A DNA stretch of 64,000 nt from Gracilimonas sp965227215 (GTDB taxonomy: Bacteria > Bacteroidota > Rhodothermia > Balneolales > Balneolaceae). Where the stretch lies: positions 1,612,001 through 1,676,000 of the forward strand of contig OZ245729.1 in NCBI GenBank assembly GCA_965227215.1, given 5' to 3'. The notes below the pieces were generated by a model that had not been told where the DNA came from, did no database searches, and worked only from the letters and a program-made list of their open reading frames with translations. Both the position numbers and the translations under genes were made by a program. Below, in pieces: positions 18,847-28,030 of this stretch (its first letter is position 1; the number at the start of each line of letters is the position of its first letter).

Positions 18847-19713
18847 TTATCCGGAGGGCAGGGTAATTTCCTGCCCTTCTTTGGCCAGACATACTCTTTC
18901 AAATGAAGATCCGTAGAGATCCTGGATCTGCTCTTCTCTTTTAGCCAAAACGTCATCACTGTTATCAGGATCATGATGTGTCAGGAAAAGCCTTTTTACA
19001 TTCACTTCTTTAGCTAGTTCCGTAACAGTTTCCCAGGATGAATGCCCCCAACCAACGCGTTGTTTGTATAATGTATTCGAATACTGAGCATCGTGGATCA
19101 GCACATCAATACCACGGATAAATTCCTTAAACTCTTCCCTGAATAATCGACTCTTTTCTGAATCGTCATCCATCAGTTCGTTGTCCGGTGCAAAAACAAT
19201 CGTTTTATCTTTGACTCGAATCTTATACATAGCTGTAGGAACCGTATGAGTTGCCCACATATACTCTACCGAATAGTCTTCAAAATCTAATCTACCGGGT
19301 TTAAAGGTTTCACAATCCAGATCAGCTTCCAGCATATCAATAGACACCGGGAAAAAGGTGCTCGACATATGCCCCTGTAAAATTTCCTTACATCCTATTT
19401 CACCTTGAGGCGGTAGATAAATACGAAACCAGTTATTGCCATTATAGAAGGGCTTGAAGAATGGGAAACCTTGCAGGTGATCCCAGTGAGGGTGAGTGAT
19501 GAATACCCGCCCACGAAGTGAAGAACCGCGACCTTGCAGTTCGTTACCAAGATTCCGAAATCCGGTTCCGGAATCTAATATCAACAGTTCGTCATTACCG
19601 TTAATCTGAATTTGAACACACGTGGTATTCCCCCCATAACGCATGTTTTCACTATTGGCACAAGGAGTAGAACCTCTGACACCCCAAAATTTTATGTTTA
19701 TTGAACCTTTCAA
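18847..19713 (-). CDS. MBL-fold metallo-hydrolase
   Basis: A 288-residue metallo-beta-lactamase-fold hydrolase. Metal motif THPHWDHLQG (His74, His76, Asp78, His79); further ligand candidates are in THTVPTAMYK, LIHDAQY, GWGHSSWE and LTHHDPDNSD. The N-terminal FWGVRGSTPC and RYGGNTTC motifs are shared with a cytosolic group related to RNase Z and class III-like cyclic-nucleotide phosphodiesterases. There is no signal peptide, so it acts in the cytoplasm. The gene is monocistronic, convergent with the small barrel gene 28 bp away. Phosphodiesterase-type chemistry is likely; the substrate is not deducible. Confidence 0.82.
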   Translation of the reverse strand: MKGSINIKFWGVRGSTPCANSENMRYGGNTTCVQIQINGNDELLILDSGTGFRNLGNELQGRGSSLRGRVFITHPHWDHLQGFPFFKPFYNGNNWFRIYLPPQGEIGCKEILQGHMSSTFFPVSIDMLEADLDCETFKPGRLDFEDYSVEYMWATHTVPTAMYKIRVKDKTIVFAPDNELMDDDSEKSRLFREEFKEFIRGIDVLIHDAQYSNTLYKQRVGWGHSSWETVTELAKEVNVKRLFLTHHDPDNSDDVLAKREEQIQDLYGSSFERVCLAKEGQEITLPSG

Positions 19714-19897
19714 ATTATATATATAAACCTCTGCTCACCTATCTATACATGTTCAACCGTGCACCCCTTAATATGTGTAAATTGAACGGTATTATCTTCC
19801 CTGTTAATATTTTCTATAACTAAACCAATGTGGGATAATCAATTAGAATCCAACGCCCACCATTGTATAAAAATATTAAACAAACGGAAAGCACTTG

Positions 19898-21892
19898 TTA
19901 TTCTTCTTCGTCGCTGTCTCCGGTTCGTTTAAGCTGATCGATTTCTTTATTGATTTCTTTTAGCCGTTCTTCTTTCTCAACGATTGAGTTTTCGGCTTTA
20001 TCAATTTTTTCCTGAAGCTCATCTTTTAGTGCATTACCCCGATTGGTTGGCTTAAAGTAGGTTTTAGCCTCCTGGTACTGGATCATTTCACTTTCCAGTT
20101 TAGACACCTCTTTCTTGAGCTTATCCCGCTCTTTCTGCAGCTTGATGATGTCCTTACGGGTATCAGGGTCAATTCCCTGATTAGCAAGCTTCTTCTCCAT
20201 TCCAAGATCAGAACCCAGCGCGCGGTAACGATCATAAATCACATCACATGCTTCGCGGTACTGCTTCCAGATTTTATTCTTCATTTTAATCGGAACGTAA
20301 CCTATATCCTTAAAGGCCTGCTGTAACTTTTTGGCTTCCTGAACGGCCAGCGCCGGATCTTCGTGCTCACCTAATTCTTTCAGCTTCTCCAGAATTTCCT
20401 GCTTCTTCTCCAGGTTCTCTTTCTGGTCTTTTCGCTCTCCTTTAAAAGCTTCCCGCCGGCGATCATAAAACACATCCATCGCCCCTTTAAACTTTTTCCA
20501 GATTTTGGAAGACTGCTTTCGGGGAACCGGACCAATTTTCTTCCACTGGCTCATCAGGCTTTGCATTTTCTGGTGGCCGGCATCGAAGTCGTCGGTATCT
20601 TTGGCTTCTTCTGCTTCTTTTATCAGTTCGTATTTCTTCTCGAGATTCGCCTCTTCCTGTTCGCGCAGCTTGTCAATGTTATCCGACTTCATCTCATTGA
20701 ATTTGTCGGTAGCTGCTTTAAAGAGATCCCACATTTCGTTTTCATCTTTCTGCGGAAGGTTACCGGCATTCTTCCAGGCTTTATGCAGCTTATTCACCTT
20801 TCGGGCTGCTTTTGCGATATTCTCTTGATCAACCAGCGCTTCGGCTTCTTTAATCAGTTTCTTTTTCTTGGAAAGCGCCTTCTCAATTTGCTCGCGATAT
20901 TCTTTATCAACCTTGAACCGGATTTCGTTGAATTTATCCTGAACAGCGTTGAAGCGATCCCAGAGGGGTTGGTTTTTATCTGAAGGAACACGCCCTACTT
21001 TTCTCCACTGGGAAATCAACTTATTGAACTGGTCTTCTAACTCAGTAAAATCCGGAGTATTCTCGTTCAACTTCTCGGTAAGCGCATCCATTTTATCGAG
21101 CAGGAGCAGTTTCAGCTCTAAATTTTCTTCTTCTTTCTGAAGTTTCTTGACGAGCCGATCCACCTTATGATCTTCAAACTCGTCCATCAATTCTTTGAAC
21201 CGCTTATCTAAAGCTTCAGCTTCCCCTTGCGGGAGCAGCTTAATGTTTTCCCACTGCCCTTTAATTTTGCCAACCTCTTTTGTCGCGGTCCAGTTTTCTT
21301 CATTTACAATATCAGAGAGGGATTTAAGCAGCTCTTTTTTCTTGGCAAGATTCTCTTCTTTCTTGCGGTTCAACTCCTCGTAATGCTCTTTCTTCTTCTG
21401 CTCAAAGTTTTCCCGCAGCTCCTGGAATTCATCTATCAACTGCTTGGCTTTTTCGCTGGTGGATTCCGGTCCTTCCGCCACATTCTGAGCAAGGTTAGCC
21501 AGCTCGGTAGTTACGAAAGCCCAATCAGTCTGCACCACCAGTTCCTTAGCCCGGTCTACAATATCAGCATAAAACGATTCCGCATTTTCAGCAGATTCTT
21601 CGCTCTCTTCTTCGGGTGATTCTTCCTTGGCTTCTGTTTTATCTTCCTCAACAGTTTCAGCCTCTGTTTCTACGGGTTCTTCCCCTTCCTCTGTGGACTC
21701 CTCACTTTCTTTAGTAGTATCTTCCCCGGACTTATCTTCCGGCTCTGATGCCTCTTCTTTTGGAGCCACCGCCTGCTCCCCGGCTTCAACTGAAGTCTCC
21801 TCTTCGGAAGTTATTTCTTCAGTGCTTTTTTCAAGTTCTTCTTTGTTAGTCTCTTTTTCAGAGTTCGTGTTTTGTTGCTCCAGGTTCTCCAC
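19898..21892 (-). CDS. DUF349-repeat coiled-coil protein
   Basis: A 664-residue cytoplasmic protein. Residues 1-105 are an extremely acidic Glu/Ser/Thr-rich low-complexity tail; from about 170 to 560 there are five to six DUF349 repeats, each with a W-x(2)-GxVP or similar core (WRKVGRVPSDKNQPLWDRF, WKKIGPVPRKQSSKIWKKF, FKDIGYVPIKMKNKIWKQY). A charged coiled coil (about 590-655) closes the protein. DUF349 proteins are widespread in Bacteroidota; function is not established. The start is a GTG at 21892 with AAGGAAGG five nt upstream, and a TTG-N21-TATCTTAG promoter lies about 64-95 bp upstream. Confidence 0.85.
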   Translation of the reverse strand: MENLEQQNTNSEKETNKEELEKSTEEITSEEETSVEAGEQAVAPKEEASEPEDKSGEDTTKESEESTEEGEEPVETEAETVEEDKTEAKEESPEEESEESAENAESFYADIVDRAKELVVQTDWAFVTTELANLAQNVAEGPESTSEKAKQLIDEFQELRENFEQKKKEHYEELNRKKEENLAKKKELLKSLSDIVNEENWTATKEVGKIKGQWENIKLLPQGEAEALDKRFKELMDEFEDHKVDRLVKKLQKEEENLELKLLLLDKMDALTEKLNENTPDFTELEDQFNKLISQWRKVGRVPSDKNQPLWDRFNAVQDKFNEIRFKVDKEYREQIEKALSKKKKLIKEAEALVDQENIAKAARKVNKLHKAWKNAGNLPQKDENEMWDLFKAATDKFNEMKSDNIDKLREQEEANLEKKYELIKEAEEAKDTDDFDAGHQKMQSLMSQWKKIGPVPRKQSSKIWKKFKGAMDVFYDRRREAFKGERKDQKENLEKKQEILEKLKELGEHEDPALAVQEAKKLQQAFKDIGYVPIKMKNKIWKQYREACDVIYDRYRALGSDLGMEKKLANQGIDPDTRKDIIKLQKERDKLKKEVSKLESEMIQYQEAKTYFKPTNRGNALKDELQEKIDKAENSIVEKEERLKEINKEIDQLKRTGDSDEEE

Positions 21893-21955
21893 AGTAACCT
21901 TCCTTTCCTCGTAGGTCTTTTGATTAACGGCTCGTAGCCTTCTTGCTTAGATTAG

Positions 21956-21987
21956 CTAAGATAATATATCTACCCAATCTTTGGCAA
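21956..21987 (-). promoter_or_regulatory. Candidate promoter of the DUF349 gene
   Basis: Minus strand: TTG (-33 box) at 21987-21985, 21-nt spacer, then TATCTTAG at 21963-21956, one mismatch from TAnnTTTG. The spacing and boxes resemble the candidate in front of the tRNA pair. The rest of the 296-bp gap between this gene and the MscS gene holds nothing I can name. Confidence 0.5.
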
Positions 21988-22188
21988 TATAAAGCAAAAG
22001 TGCTGCAAAGTATTTCAGATTATAGAGATACAAGAAAAATGTTGTTCAGCCAAAAATTACGAAAGTGTAGAACTGAGTAATGGACTGAACAATGATTGCA
22101 AGACCGATTTTCGTTTTTTGAAATGGCCGGGGCTTCTTAATAAATGTACGCAACGATATATCTGCGTCTAAAATCTATTATTTGCTAA

Positions 22189-23010
22189 CTATTCCTTTTC
22201 CTGGATTACATGAATATCGCGCTGAGGAAATGGAATTTCGATGCCTTCTTTATCAAGCTCTTCTTTTATTTTCTCGAGATTATCCCAGAAAAAACTCCAA
22301 TAATCTTCGGTTCTGGTCCATGCACGGGCAGATAAATCCAGCGAACTGTCTCCCAGATTTGTAAGTACCACGATCGGCGCCGGATCTTGCAATATGCGCT
22401 CATCTTCATTCAGAACCCGTAAAATTACTTCCCGTGCTTTCTTTACATCTGAACCGTACCCGATACCTACCGGGAATACCGCTCTTCTTGTTTCTTTGGC
22501 CGAGTAATTGGTTACCGGAGAATTAGCCAGCTCGCCATTTGGAATTACAATAAGCTGATTGTTTGGGGTTTGAAGGTGCGTATGAAGAATATCAATCTTT
22601 TCAACAGTCCCGGATTCATTTCCCCTTTCAATAAAATCCCCCACTCTAAATGGCTTGAAGAACAGGATCAATACACCACCTGCAAAGTTCGACAAGCTGC
22701 CCTGAAGTGCCAAACCAACCGCCAAACCGGCCGCACCCAATACGGCAATAAAAGAGGTCATTTCAATGCCCAGCATTCCCAGTGCTGAGATATAAACCAT
22801 TACCTTAAGCAACATAGAAACCAAGCTTCGCAGAAAAGAAATCAATGCTTCGTCCACACTGCTTCTGTTCAGTACTTTTGTGGCTCCCTTCACAATAAAC
22901 TTTACGATCCATAGACCGATTACCAGAGTCGCAACCGCCGCAAGCAATTTTGGGCCAAATGTGGTTACGAAGCTTATTATGTCGTCTGTGGTGATGTTGA
23001 AGTTTTCCAT
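22189..23010 (-). CDS. Small-conductance mechanosensitive channel (MscS family)
   Basis: A 273-residue inner-membrane protein with three N-terminal transmembrane helices (about 18-40, 58-80, 85-110). The third has the Gly/Ala-rich pore helix GAAGLAVGLALQGSLSNFAGG, followed by the beta domain signature FKPFRVGDFIE...GTVEKI and IPNGELANSPVTNYS. Length is close to E. coli MscS (286). The channel opens on membrane tension to release solutes in hypo-osmotic shock, which fits a marine or halophilic lifestyle. It lies upstream of nothing obvious and downstream of the CsbD/Dps genes on the same strand. Confidence 0.92.
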   Translation of the reverse strand: MENFNITTDDIISFVTTFGPKLLAAVATLVIGLWIVKFIVKGATKVLNRSSVDEALISFLRSLVSMLLKVMVYISALGMLGIEMTSFIAVLGAAGLAVGLALQGSLSNFAGGVLILFFKPFRVGDFIERGNESGTVEKIDILHTHLQTPNNQLIVIPNGELANSPVTNYSAKETRRAVFPVGIGYGSDVKKAREVILRVLNEDERILQDPAPIVVLTNLGDSSLDLSARAWTRTEDYWSFFWDNLEKIKEELDKEGIEIPFPQRDIHVIQEKE

Positions 23011-23090
23011 GCGTGGTTTGTTGTGTTCTTTATTTTTTCTGAGTGAATATCCTTAAAAATTTATTCACTGTCAGGTTTTGATGTCCAAAT

Positions 23091-23118
23091 AAAAAAGGGA
23101 AGGCGTTAACCTTCCCTT
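23091..23118 (-). terminator. Rho-independent terminator after csbD-like gene
   Basis: Minus strand: AAGGGAAGG, loop TTAACG, CCTTCCC followed by TTTTTT. It sits 20 bp past the stop of the CsbD-family gene. Confidence 0.85.
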
Positions 23119-23138
23119 CAGCTACTATGTGATTCTTA

Positions 23139-23324
23139 TCAGAGCTCAGCTATCTCTTTCTTAATCTCGTCTTTCGTCTTGCCCAGTTTATTTTGAAGAC
23201 GGCCCAAAAGCTCATCTTCTTTACCCTCGGTAAAAGCGAGATCATCATCTGTCAGCTCTGAATATTTCTGCTTTAATTTTCCTTTTACTTCGTTCCATGT
23301 TCCTTTGATGGTTAAATCATTCAT
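23139..23324 (-). CDS. CsbD-family stress protein
   Basis: A 61-residue protein starting MNDLTIKGTWNEVKGKLKQK, the CsbD signature, with GKEDELLGRLQNKLGKT in the second half. CsbD-like proteins are small, abundant, charged general-stress proteins of unknown biochemistry. The ATG at 23324 is chosen because an AGAAGGAGAG ribosome-binding site lies about 7 nt upstream; a longer in-frame reading to 23408 would run 28 non-conserved residues into the end of the dps gene. The gap to dps is 53 bp, so the two stress genes may share a transcript. Confidence 0.88.
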   Translation of the reverse strand: MNDLTIKGTWNEVKGKLKQKYSELTDDDLAFTEGKEDELLGRLQNKLGKTKDEIKKEIAEL

Positions 23325-23377
23325 GAGATCTCTCCTTCTTTTTAAATTAAACTTTTGTAATCGCAGGATGAATATTC

Positions 23378-23848
23378 TTAATCTTCTAAATGACTTCTCA
23401 ACATCCATGCGGTTTTGGAGTGAACGGTGAGTCGTTCAGTCAATAAATCTATGGTGGCTTCGTCATCAGCTGCTTTAGCCGGCTCCATGGCCTCTCGTAC
23501 AGTTTTAATGACTTGCTCGTTCGCTTCTGTTAGATGCTTAACCATATCAAGGGCTTTAGGCTGGTCAGTATCTTCTTTGATAGAAGCAATTTCATTAAAC
23601 TCCTTAAATGTTCCCGGAGCTCTGAACCCTAATACTCTGATACGTTCAGCGATTTCGTCAATCGCTTTCGCAAGTTCACTGTACTGCTCTTCAAATTGCT
23701 CATGCAGCTGATGAAACAGCTCACCGGTTACATTCCAGTGATAGTTATGCGTTTTCAAATACAACAAATATGAGTCGGCAAGCACTTTCGATAATCCTGC
23801 CGCAATTTTCTCCCTATGATCTTCGGAAATTCCAATGTTCACTTTCAT
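23378..23848 (-). CDS. dps: Dps-family DNA-binding ferritin-like protein
   Basis: A 156-residue Dps protein. The ferroxidase signature is present: THNYHWNVTG (His) followed by HQLHEQFEEQYSELAKAIDEIAERIR (His, Asp, Glu ligands shared across the dimer interface). Dps forms dodecamers that oxidise and store iron with H2O2 and protect DNA. The N-terminus is short and lacks the Lys-rich tail that binds DNA in E. coli Dps, so DNA binding is uncertain. The start is taken at 23848, which has GGAG 8 nt upstream, rather than the in-frame ATG at 23881. Confidence 0.9.
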   Translation of the reverse strand: MKVNIGISEDHREKIAAGLSKVLADSYLLYLKTHNYHWNVTGELFHQLHEQFEEQYSELAKAIDEIAERIRVLGFRAPGTFKEFNEIASIKEDTDQPKALDMVKHLTEANEQVIKTVREAMEPAKAADDEATIDLLTERLTVHSKTAWMLRSHLED

Positions 23849-24002
23849 TTTTTCAACTCCGTTTAGTGTTTCAATATCCATCTGAATAACATTTTGTTCG
23901 TGAATATTCAGTTATTACAACAATATTGAGCGGCTACGGTTCCAAAATGTAAGTGAATAGTAAAAAGGATTTACAATCAGCTTCATCGAGAGTATTTATC
24001 AC

Positions 24003-24037
24003 AAAAAAATCCCACACACTATGAAGCATGCGGGATT
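24003..24037 (-). terminator. Rho-independent terminator
   Basis: Minus strand: AATCCC ... GGGATT stem (with partial pairing inside GCATGC...GTGTG) followed by TTTTTTT. It lies 26 bp beyond the stop of the 116-residue hypothetical gene. Confidence 0.7.
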
Positions 24038-24062
24038 CAAGTTGTTTAAATGAAGAGGGCTG

Positions 24063-24413
24063 TTATTCTTCTATGCCATACACTTCTTTCAGTATTCCTT
24101 TGGCGTTGGCATCTCCATCCTGCATTACACGATGTTGCAGGTTAGTAATGATTTCCTGCTCAGCTTTTTCGTAAGCTAACTCTTTAGCTTCTTTCTCAGT
24201 GCCGGTTCGAACCAGTTCATAAATGTCATCGGCACGTACTACGCTGTATATATCATCATCGTTAAAAGCGTGAGAGCGATATTCTTCATACTCCTTGAAC
24301 ACCCGCGGAAAATCTTCACTGTTTTCGGCGCGGGTTATGATCTCTACATGTTCAGGGCCTTCAGCGCTTAACGGGGTTTTGCAAAGGTAAAAGTAATTTT
24401 GTTTGTATTGCAT
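24063..24413 (-). CDS. Hypothetical protein, 116 residues
   Basis: I do not recognise the family. The protein is soluble and acidic, without signal peptide or membrane segment. Its first 30 residues look like beta strands (NYFYLCKTPLSAEGPEHVEIITRA) and the rest is helical and charged (KEAKELAYEKAEQEIITNLQHRV). It has its own terminator downstream and a repeat-bearing gap of 232 bp upstream, so it seems monocistronic. Codon use and composition match the neighbours, which supports a real gene. Confidence 0.6.
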   Translation of the reverse strand: MQYKQNYFYLCKTPLSAEGPEHVEIITRAENSEDFPRVFKEYEEYRSHAFNDDDIYSVVRADDIYELVRTGTEKEAKELAYEKAEQEIITNLQHRVMQDGDANAKGILKEVYGIEE

Positions 24414-24486
24414 CTGCTGTAGATGTGAGGGTTGAATTTATGTACGGGACTAATATAACAATTCATCAGAAAAGTATGGACTGGTT

Positions 24487-24644
24487 TTAGGATAGGTTTT
24501 AGTTTTTAGGTGTTAGGTTTTAGGGTTGTTGTGGCTGATTCAAATAACTTAGGCTGAGAGCAGTCGCTGTGTTATTCAAGGCATAATTGTCTGCCCTATT
24601 CGCTCATCCTAAAATCTAACACCTAAAACTTTGGCCCTAACACC
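24487..24644. repeat. Intergenic palindromic element, TTTTAGGTGTTAGG family, copy 1
   Basis: Left arm (about 24487-24526) contains TTTTTAGGTGTTAGGTTTTA; right arm (24607-24644) contains its reverse complement with small changes (CCTAAAATCTAACACCTAAA). An 80-nt unrelated spacer separates the arms. The same arm sequences occur again at 34751-34916. It lies between the hypothetical gene and the sixA-like gene, and no ORF is seen in it. Confidence 0.75.
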
Positions 24645-24645
24645 T

Positions 24646-25155
24646 CTACAACTTTTTAAGCACTTTGGGAATCATCATCCATTTTATCTGACAGGTGCCC
24701 GGAGCAATGGCCTCCCATGTATCGGCAAAGCTTTCTAAACACACAATGGCTGCAGTTGGCATCCGCACCGCTGTTTTATCCTGCCCTCCGGCTAAAACAC
24801 CGGTGGTACTTTCCATCAAAGGATTATGACCCACCAGCATTATTCGATCATACTCATCCGAAGCCGATTGTATAGCCCCAACATAATCTCTCACCGAACC
24901 AAAGTACAAATCTTCATTCCATTGGATCTGATTTTCATCCAGTTTAGCGGCTTCCATACTTAATTGTGTGGTTTCTTTTGCGCGTTGAGCCGGGGACGAA
25001 ATCACCAGGGCGGGTTTATATTTGGTTTTCCTGAGGTACTTACCCATCCTGGGCGCGTCTTCCAGGCCTCGTTTGGCAAGTGGCCGGTCATAATCTTTCA
25101 GGTTAGGGTTTTCCCAGCTCGACTTAGCATGTCTCATTAATAAAATCTGCTTCAT
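24646..25155 (-). CDS. SixA-like histidine phosphatase
   Basis: A 169-residue branch-2 histidine phosphatase-fold protein. The RHG-type catalytic motif is LLMRHAKSSW (Arg8, His9); the second motif is LVGHNPLME (His about residue 109), with PLAKRGLEDAPRMG typical of SixA and its bacterial relatives. SixA removes phosphate from phosphohistidine in E. coli (ArcB/PTS-Ntr). It starts 2 nt after the YihY-family gene and is probably the last gene of a MATE-YihY-SixA transcript. The substrate here is unknown. Confidence 0.87.
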   Translation of the reverse strand: MKQILLMRHAKSSWENPNLKDYDRPLAKRGLEDAPRMGKYLRKTKYKPALVISSPAQRAKETTQLSMEAAKLDENQIQWNEDLYFGSVRDYVGAIQSASDEYDRIMLVGHNPLMESTTGVLAGGQDKTAVRMPTAAIVCLESFADTWEAIAPGTCQIKWMMIPKVLKKL

Positions 25156-25157
25156 AA

Positions 25158-26075
25158 TTAATCGGACTCCTTTTTTGTCCCCGGCATTTCCACCATCTTT
25201 ATCTTTCGGGCAAATCGGCCGGCTTTTATCTCCCCTTCACCATATTCGGCCAGGGCTTTCACCAGTTCCAATCCAAAAAAGATAATAATACTGGAATAGT
25301 ACACCCACAACATTAAAATAATGATGGAAGAGGAGGCTCCCGAGAGCTGATTCAAAGAGCTGTTCCCTATAATCATCCCCACGCCAAACTTACCAACTGC
25401 CAATAACAGCGTTGTAATTCCGCTTCCTATTAATAATGGGCGCCACCGTACTTTAGCATCCGGCAGCGTGTAATACATAACCAACACAGCAAAGAAAACC
25501 ATAAGCAGCGTAAGGAGATTACTTCCGAATCCAATCAAATAGAGCTGAGCCGTTTCAAAACTGGACAGAAGAAATTCAAAAAGCCAAACCAGAGTCGTAT
25601 CAAGGATTAATGATAAGATCATAGCTACTCCCAGAAGCATGATCATCCCAAAGGCCGAAGCACGATCGATTAATACTTTTGAAAATCCAACCTCCGGCTT
25701 GGCTACTACCTTTAAAATCCGGTTAAATGAATCTTTAAACTGAATGAATACCGTTGTTGCAGATATTATCAGGAAAGCGATACTGAGAAATAAATGCAGG
25801 ATATTCCGGGAGTCCGTTTGAATGGTTTCAACCAACAGCATAACTGCTTCGGAGCTTGAATGACCAATATTTTTCTCCAGAAAGCTCGTCGTCTCCCTCA
25901 TCACGCTCGTATCTCCAATAAAAAAACCTGCAATGTAAACCGTTATCATCACGATGGGAGCAAGCGAAAAAAGCGTGTAAAAAGAAACCGCAGCGCTGTA
26001 TTGGAAACAGTTATCCTCTATAAATGAATTAATTGCATTTAGTGCGATTTCAGATGTTCGCTTAAATAGGTTCAT
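25158..26075 (-). CDS. YihY/BrkB-family inner-membrane protein
   Basis: About 305 residues from the ATG at 26075 (MNLFKRTSEIAL). The family signature NCFQYSAAVSFYTLFSLAPIV precedes six transmembrane helices; LSGASSSIIILMLWVYYSSIIIFFGLELVKAL near the end is the conserved last helix region, ending with a short basic tail. YihY/BrkB proteins were once called RNase BN but are membrane proteins of unclear transport role. An alternative start at 26114 (MPLPEY) would overlap the MATE gene by 32 bp; the shorter start fits the family length better, but neither has a clear Shine-Dalgarno. Confidence 0.85.
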   Translation of the reverse strand: MNLFKRTSEIALNAINSFIEDNCFQYSAAVSFYTLFSLAPIVMITVYIAGFFIGDTSVMRETTSFLEKNIGHSSSEAVMLLVETIQTDSRNILHLFLSIAFLIISATTVFIQFKDSFNRILKVVAKPEVGFSKVLIDRASAFGMIMLLGVAMILSLILDTTLVWLFEFLLSSFETAQLYLIGFGSNLLTLLMVFFAVLVMYYTLPDAKVRWRPLLIGSGITTLLLAVGKFGVGMIIGNSSLNQLSGASSSIIILMLWVYYSSIIIFFGLELVKALAEYGEGEIKAGRFARKIKMVEMPGTKKESD

Positions 26076-26082
26076 TGCTTGA

Positions 26083-27381
26083 TTACGTTTTTCCAAATAT
26101 TCTGGAAGGGGCATAAATCGACAACACCACGCCTCGTGCTACCATAAATGCCGTCATCGCCATCCATAACGCATGAATGCCCGCGAACGGTTCACTTATG
26201 AAATATACTGGCACAAATACCAGAACGGTGGCAACAAGCATGGAATTACGCATGGCACCGGTCGCTGTAGCACCTATATAAACTCCATCCCAAATAAAAC
26301 ACACACTGTTAACAACAGGTGCCACAATCAACCATACGACAACACCCATGGCCACCTTAATTACATCTTCTTTGTCGGTAAACAGAGACACAATTTCCGT
26401 ATCAAAGAAAGCATAGGTGATAGTACCGAGCAGACCTAAGCCAAGCCCCCAGAGCATATTAGCCGTGACCGCTTTTTTTAACTTGGTATCATCTTTTGCC
26501 CCTTTAAACCGACCTACCAAACTCTCGGCTGCATAGGCAAAACCATCGGTTCCGTAAGAACTGATGTACCACATTTGCAGCAAAATAGTGTTTGCGGCAA
26601 GCACCACATCTCCCATTGCTGCCGATTTTGCTGTGAAAAAAGCATAGGAAAAAATGAGGCATAACGTCCGGATTACAATATCCCGGTTTACTGAAAAGAA
26701 CTTTTTCAGTTCCTCGGCTTCAATCAGTTCATTCCACTTAATATTGAGCTTAACGCCCCCGTATTTCTTTTTATAAAGCATCCCGGCCAGCCCCAGTGCA
26801 AGAAAACTTGCCACCAAACTTCCTGTTGCCACGCCATCAACTGTCATGTTAAACCGGAACACAAAAATCAGGTTCAGCACAATATTTACAAGGTTTAAGA
26901 AAATGGTAACGATCATAGGATAGGTTGAGTTCTGCATACCAAGGAACCAGCCATTCAACCCAAACAAAGCCAGTGTAGCCGGTGCGGCAAAAATACGAAT
27001 GTGGTAATACAGGCGGGTATATTCTTCCACTTCGGGCGAGGCATTTACCAGATACAGTGAAGCTTCAATTAACGGGTACTGGATAAGCAGGATTAACAAA
27101 CTACTGGCTGCAGCAACCAACAATACCCGAAACAATATTATACGTGTTTTTCGCTCCTCCTGTGCACCATAAGCCTGCGCAACCATGCCGGTTGTACCCA
27201 TCCGCAAAAAGCCGAATCCCCAAAAAATAAAGTCGAATATGATACTCCCAACAGCAATAGCACCCAGATAGTAAACGTGCTCCAAACGCCCGACAACCGC
27301 TGTGTCAATGGCCCCAAGCAGAGGCACCGACAGGTTACTTATAATGTTTGGAATGGCAAGACGGAGTATTTTCCGGTTCAA
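26083..27381 (-). CDS. MATE-family multidrug/toxin efflux transporter (DinF-like)
   Basis: A 432-residue membrane protein with about 12 helices. N-terminal IPNIISNLSVPLLGAIDTAVVG and LRMGTTGMVAQAYGA are MATE motifs and the DinF subgroup is closest by style. MATE pumps export cationic drugs or metabolites using Na+ or H+. The start codon is TTG at 27381: an in-frame TAA directly precedes it and no ATG is near, so the rare start is forced. It is the first gene of the MATE-YihY-SixA run. Confidence 0.9.
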   Translation of the reverse strand: MNRKILRLAIPNIISNLSVPLLGAIDTAVVGRLEHVYYLGAIAVGSIIFDFIFWGFGFLRMGTTGMVAQAYGAQEERKTRIILFRVLLVAAASSLLILLIQYPLIEASLYLVNASPEVEEYTRLYYHIRIFAAPATLALFGLNGWFLGMQNSTYPMIVTIFLNLVNIVLNLIFVFRFNMTVDGVATGSLVASFLALGLAGMLYKKKYGGVKLNIKWNELIEAEELKKFFSVNRDIVIRTLCLIFSYAFFTAKSAAMGDVVLAANTILLQMWYISSYGTDGFAYAAESLVGRFKGAKDDTKLKKAVTANMLWGLGLGLLGTITYAFFDTEIVSLFTDKEDVIKVAMGVVVWLIVAPVVNSVCFIWDGVYIGATATGAMRNSMLVATVLVFVPVYFISEPFAGIHALWMAMTAFMVARGVVLSIYAPSRIFGKT

Positions 27382-27556
27382 TTAAACGGTGCTTTAGAGA
27401 TTAATAATGGCAGCCTGAAAATAAGGGCTGTAAAAGAATTATGAATTCATATTTTTCAATCGGCTATAAAGTTGCATATCTATGGGTGTGCGTGTATTTT
27501 CTTTTTCCGAAATTTCTTGGGATTAAACTTAATTAATTAACTCATTTGCTTTTCAC

Positions 27557-28030
27557 ATGGACATTGAATCGCGTAATAAAATTTTGACAATTGTATTCGG
27601 AGTAATCATCCTTGGTCTTACGTACTATCTTTATGATTCTCTGGTAACTCCTTATCAAGAGGTTAAAGAGCGGGAGGCGTTGGAAGAGAAAGTACGGCAA
27701 CGACTTCTTGACACCAAAGATGCTCTCATCCAGTATCAAACCCGAAACGAGACATTCCCCCCAACCGAAGGCGGGCTCGACAGCCTTGTGAAATTCCTTA
27801 AAACCGATTCGCTGATGATCGCAATGGGTGATTCCTTGTTTGGAACTACTTTTGACGTTTATAATCCGGATTCATTGGTTTACTCCCCGCGTTCTCCATT
27901 CCCTAAATGGGAATACACGCTGAATGATACGCTCAGACCTCAGATTTATCTGCTTGAAGATCCTGGTTCTGATGATGCAGTGGGTAGCCTTGAACGTACT
28001 ACGATGCGTAATGCTCCAAACTGGAATTAA
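27557..28030 (+). CDS. Membrane-anchored protein with a GspG-like (pseudopilin-like) segment
   Basis: A 157-residue protein: one N-terminal transmembrane helix (about 8-27, KILTIVFGVIILGLTYYLY), a charged helix, then LLDTKDALIQYQTRNETFPP and TEGGLDSLVKFL. The latter resembles the conserved region of type II secretion major pseudopilins (GspG), where a 'YPTTEQGLxALV' motif follows the long helix. The usual prepilin cleavage site (G|FTLIE) is missing and no other type II secretion gene is nearby. Its stop overlaps the next start by 1 nt (TAATG), so it is coupled with the DUF3822 gene. The real function is not known. Confidence 0.65.
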   Translation: MDIESRNKILTIVFGVIILGLTYYLYDSLVTPYQEVKEREALEEKVRQRLLDTKDALIQYQTRNETFPPTEGGLDSLVKFLKTDSLMIAMGDSLFGTTFDVYNPDSLVYSPRSPFPKWEYTLNDTLRPQIYLLEDPGSDDAVGSLERTTMRNAPNWN

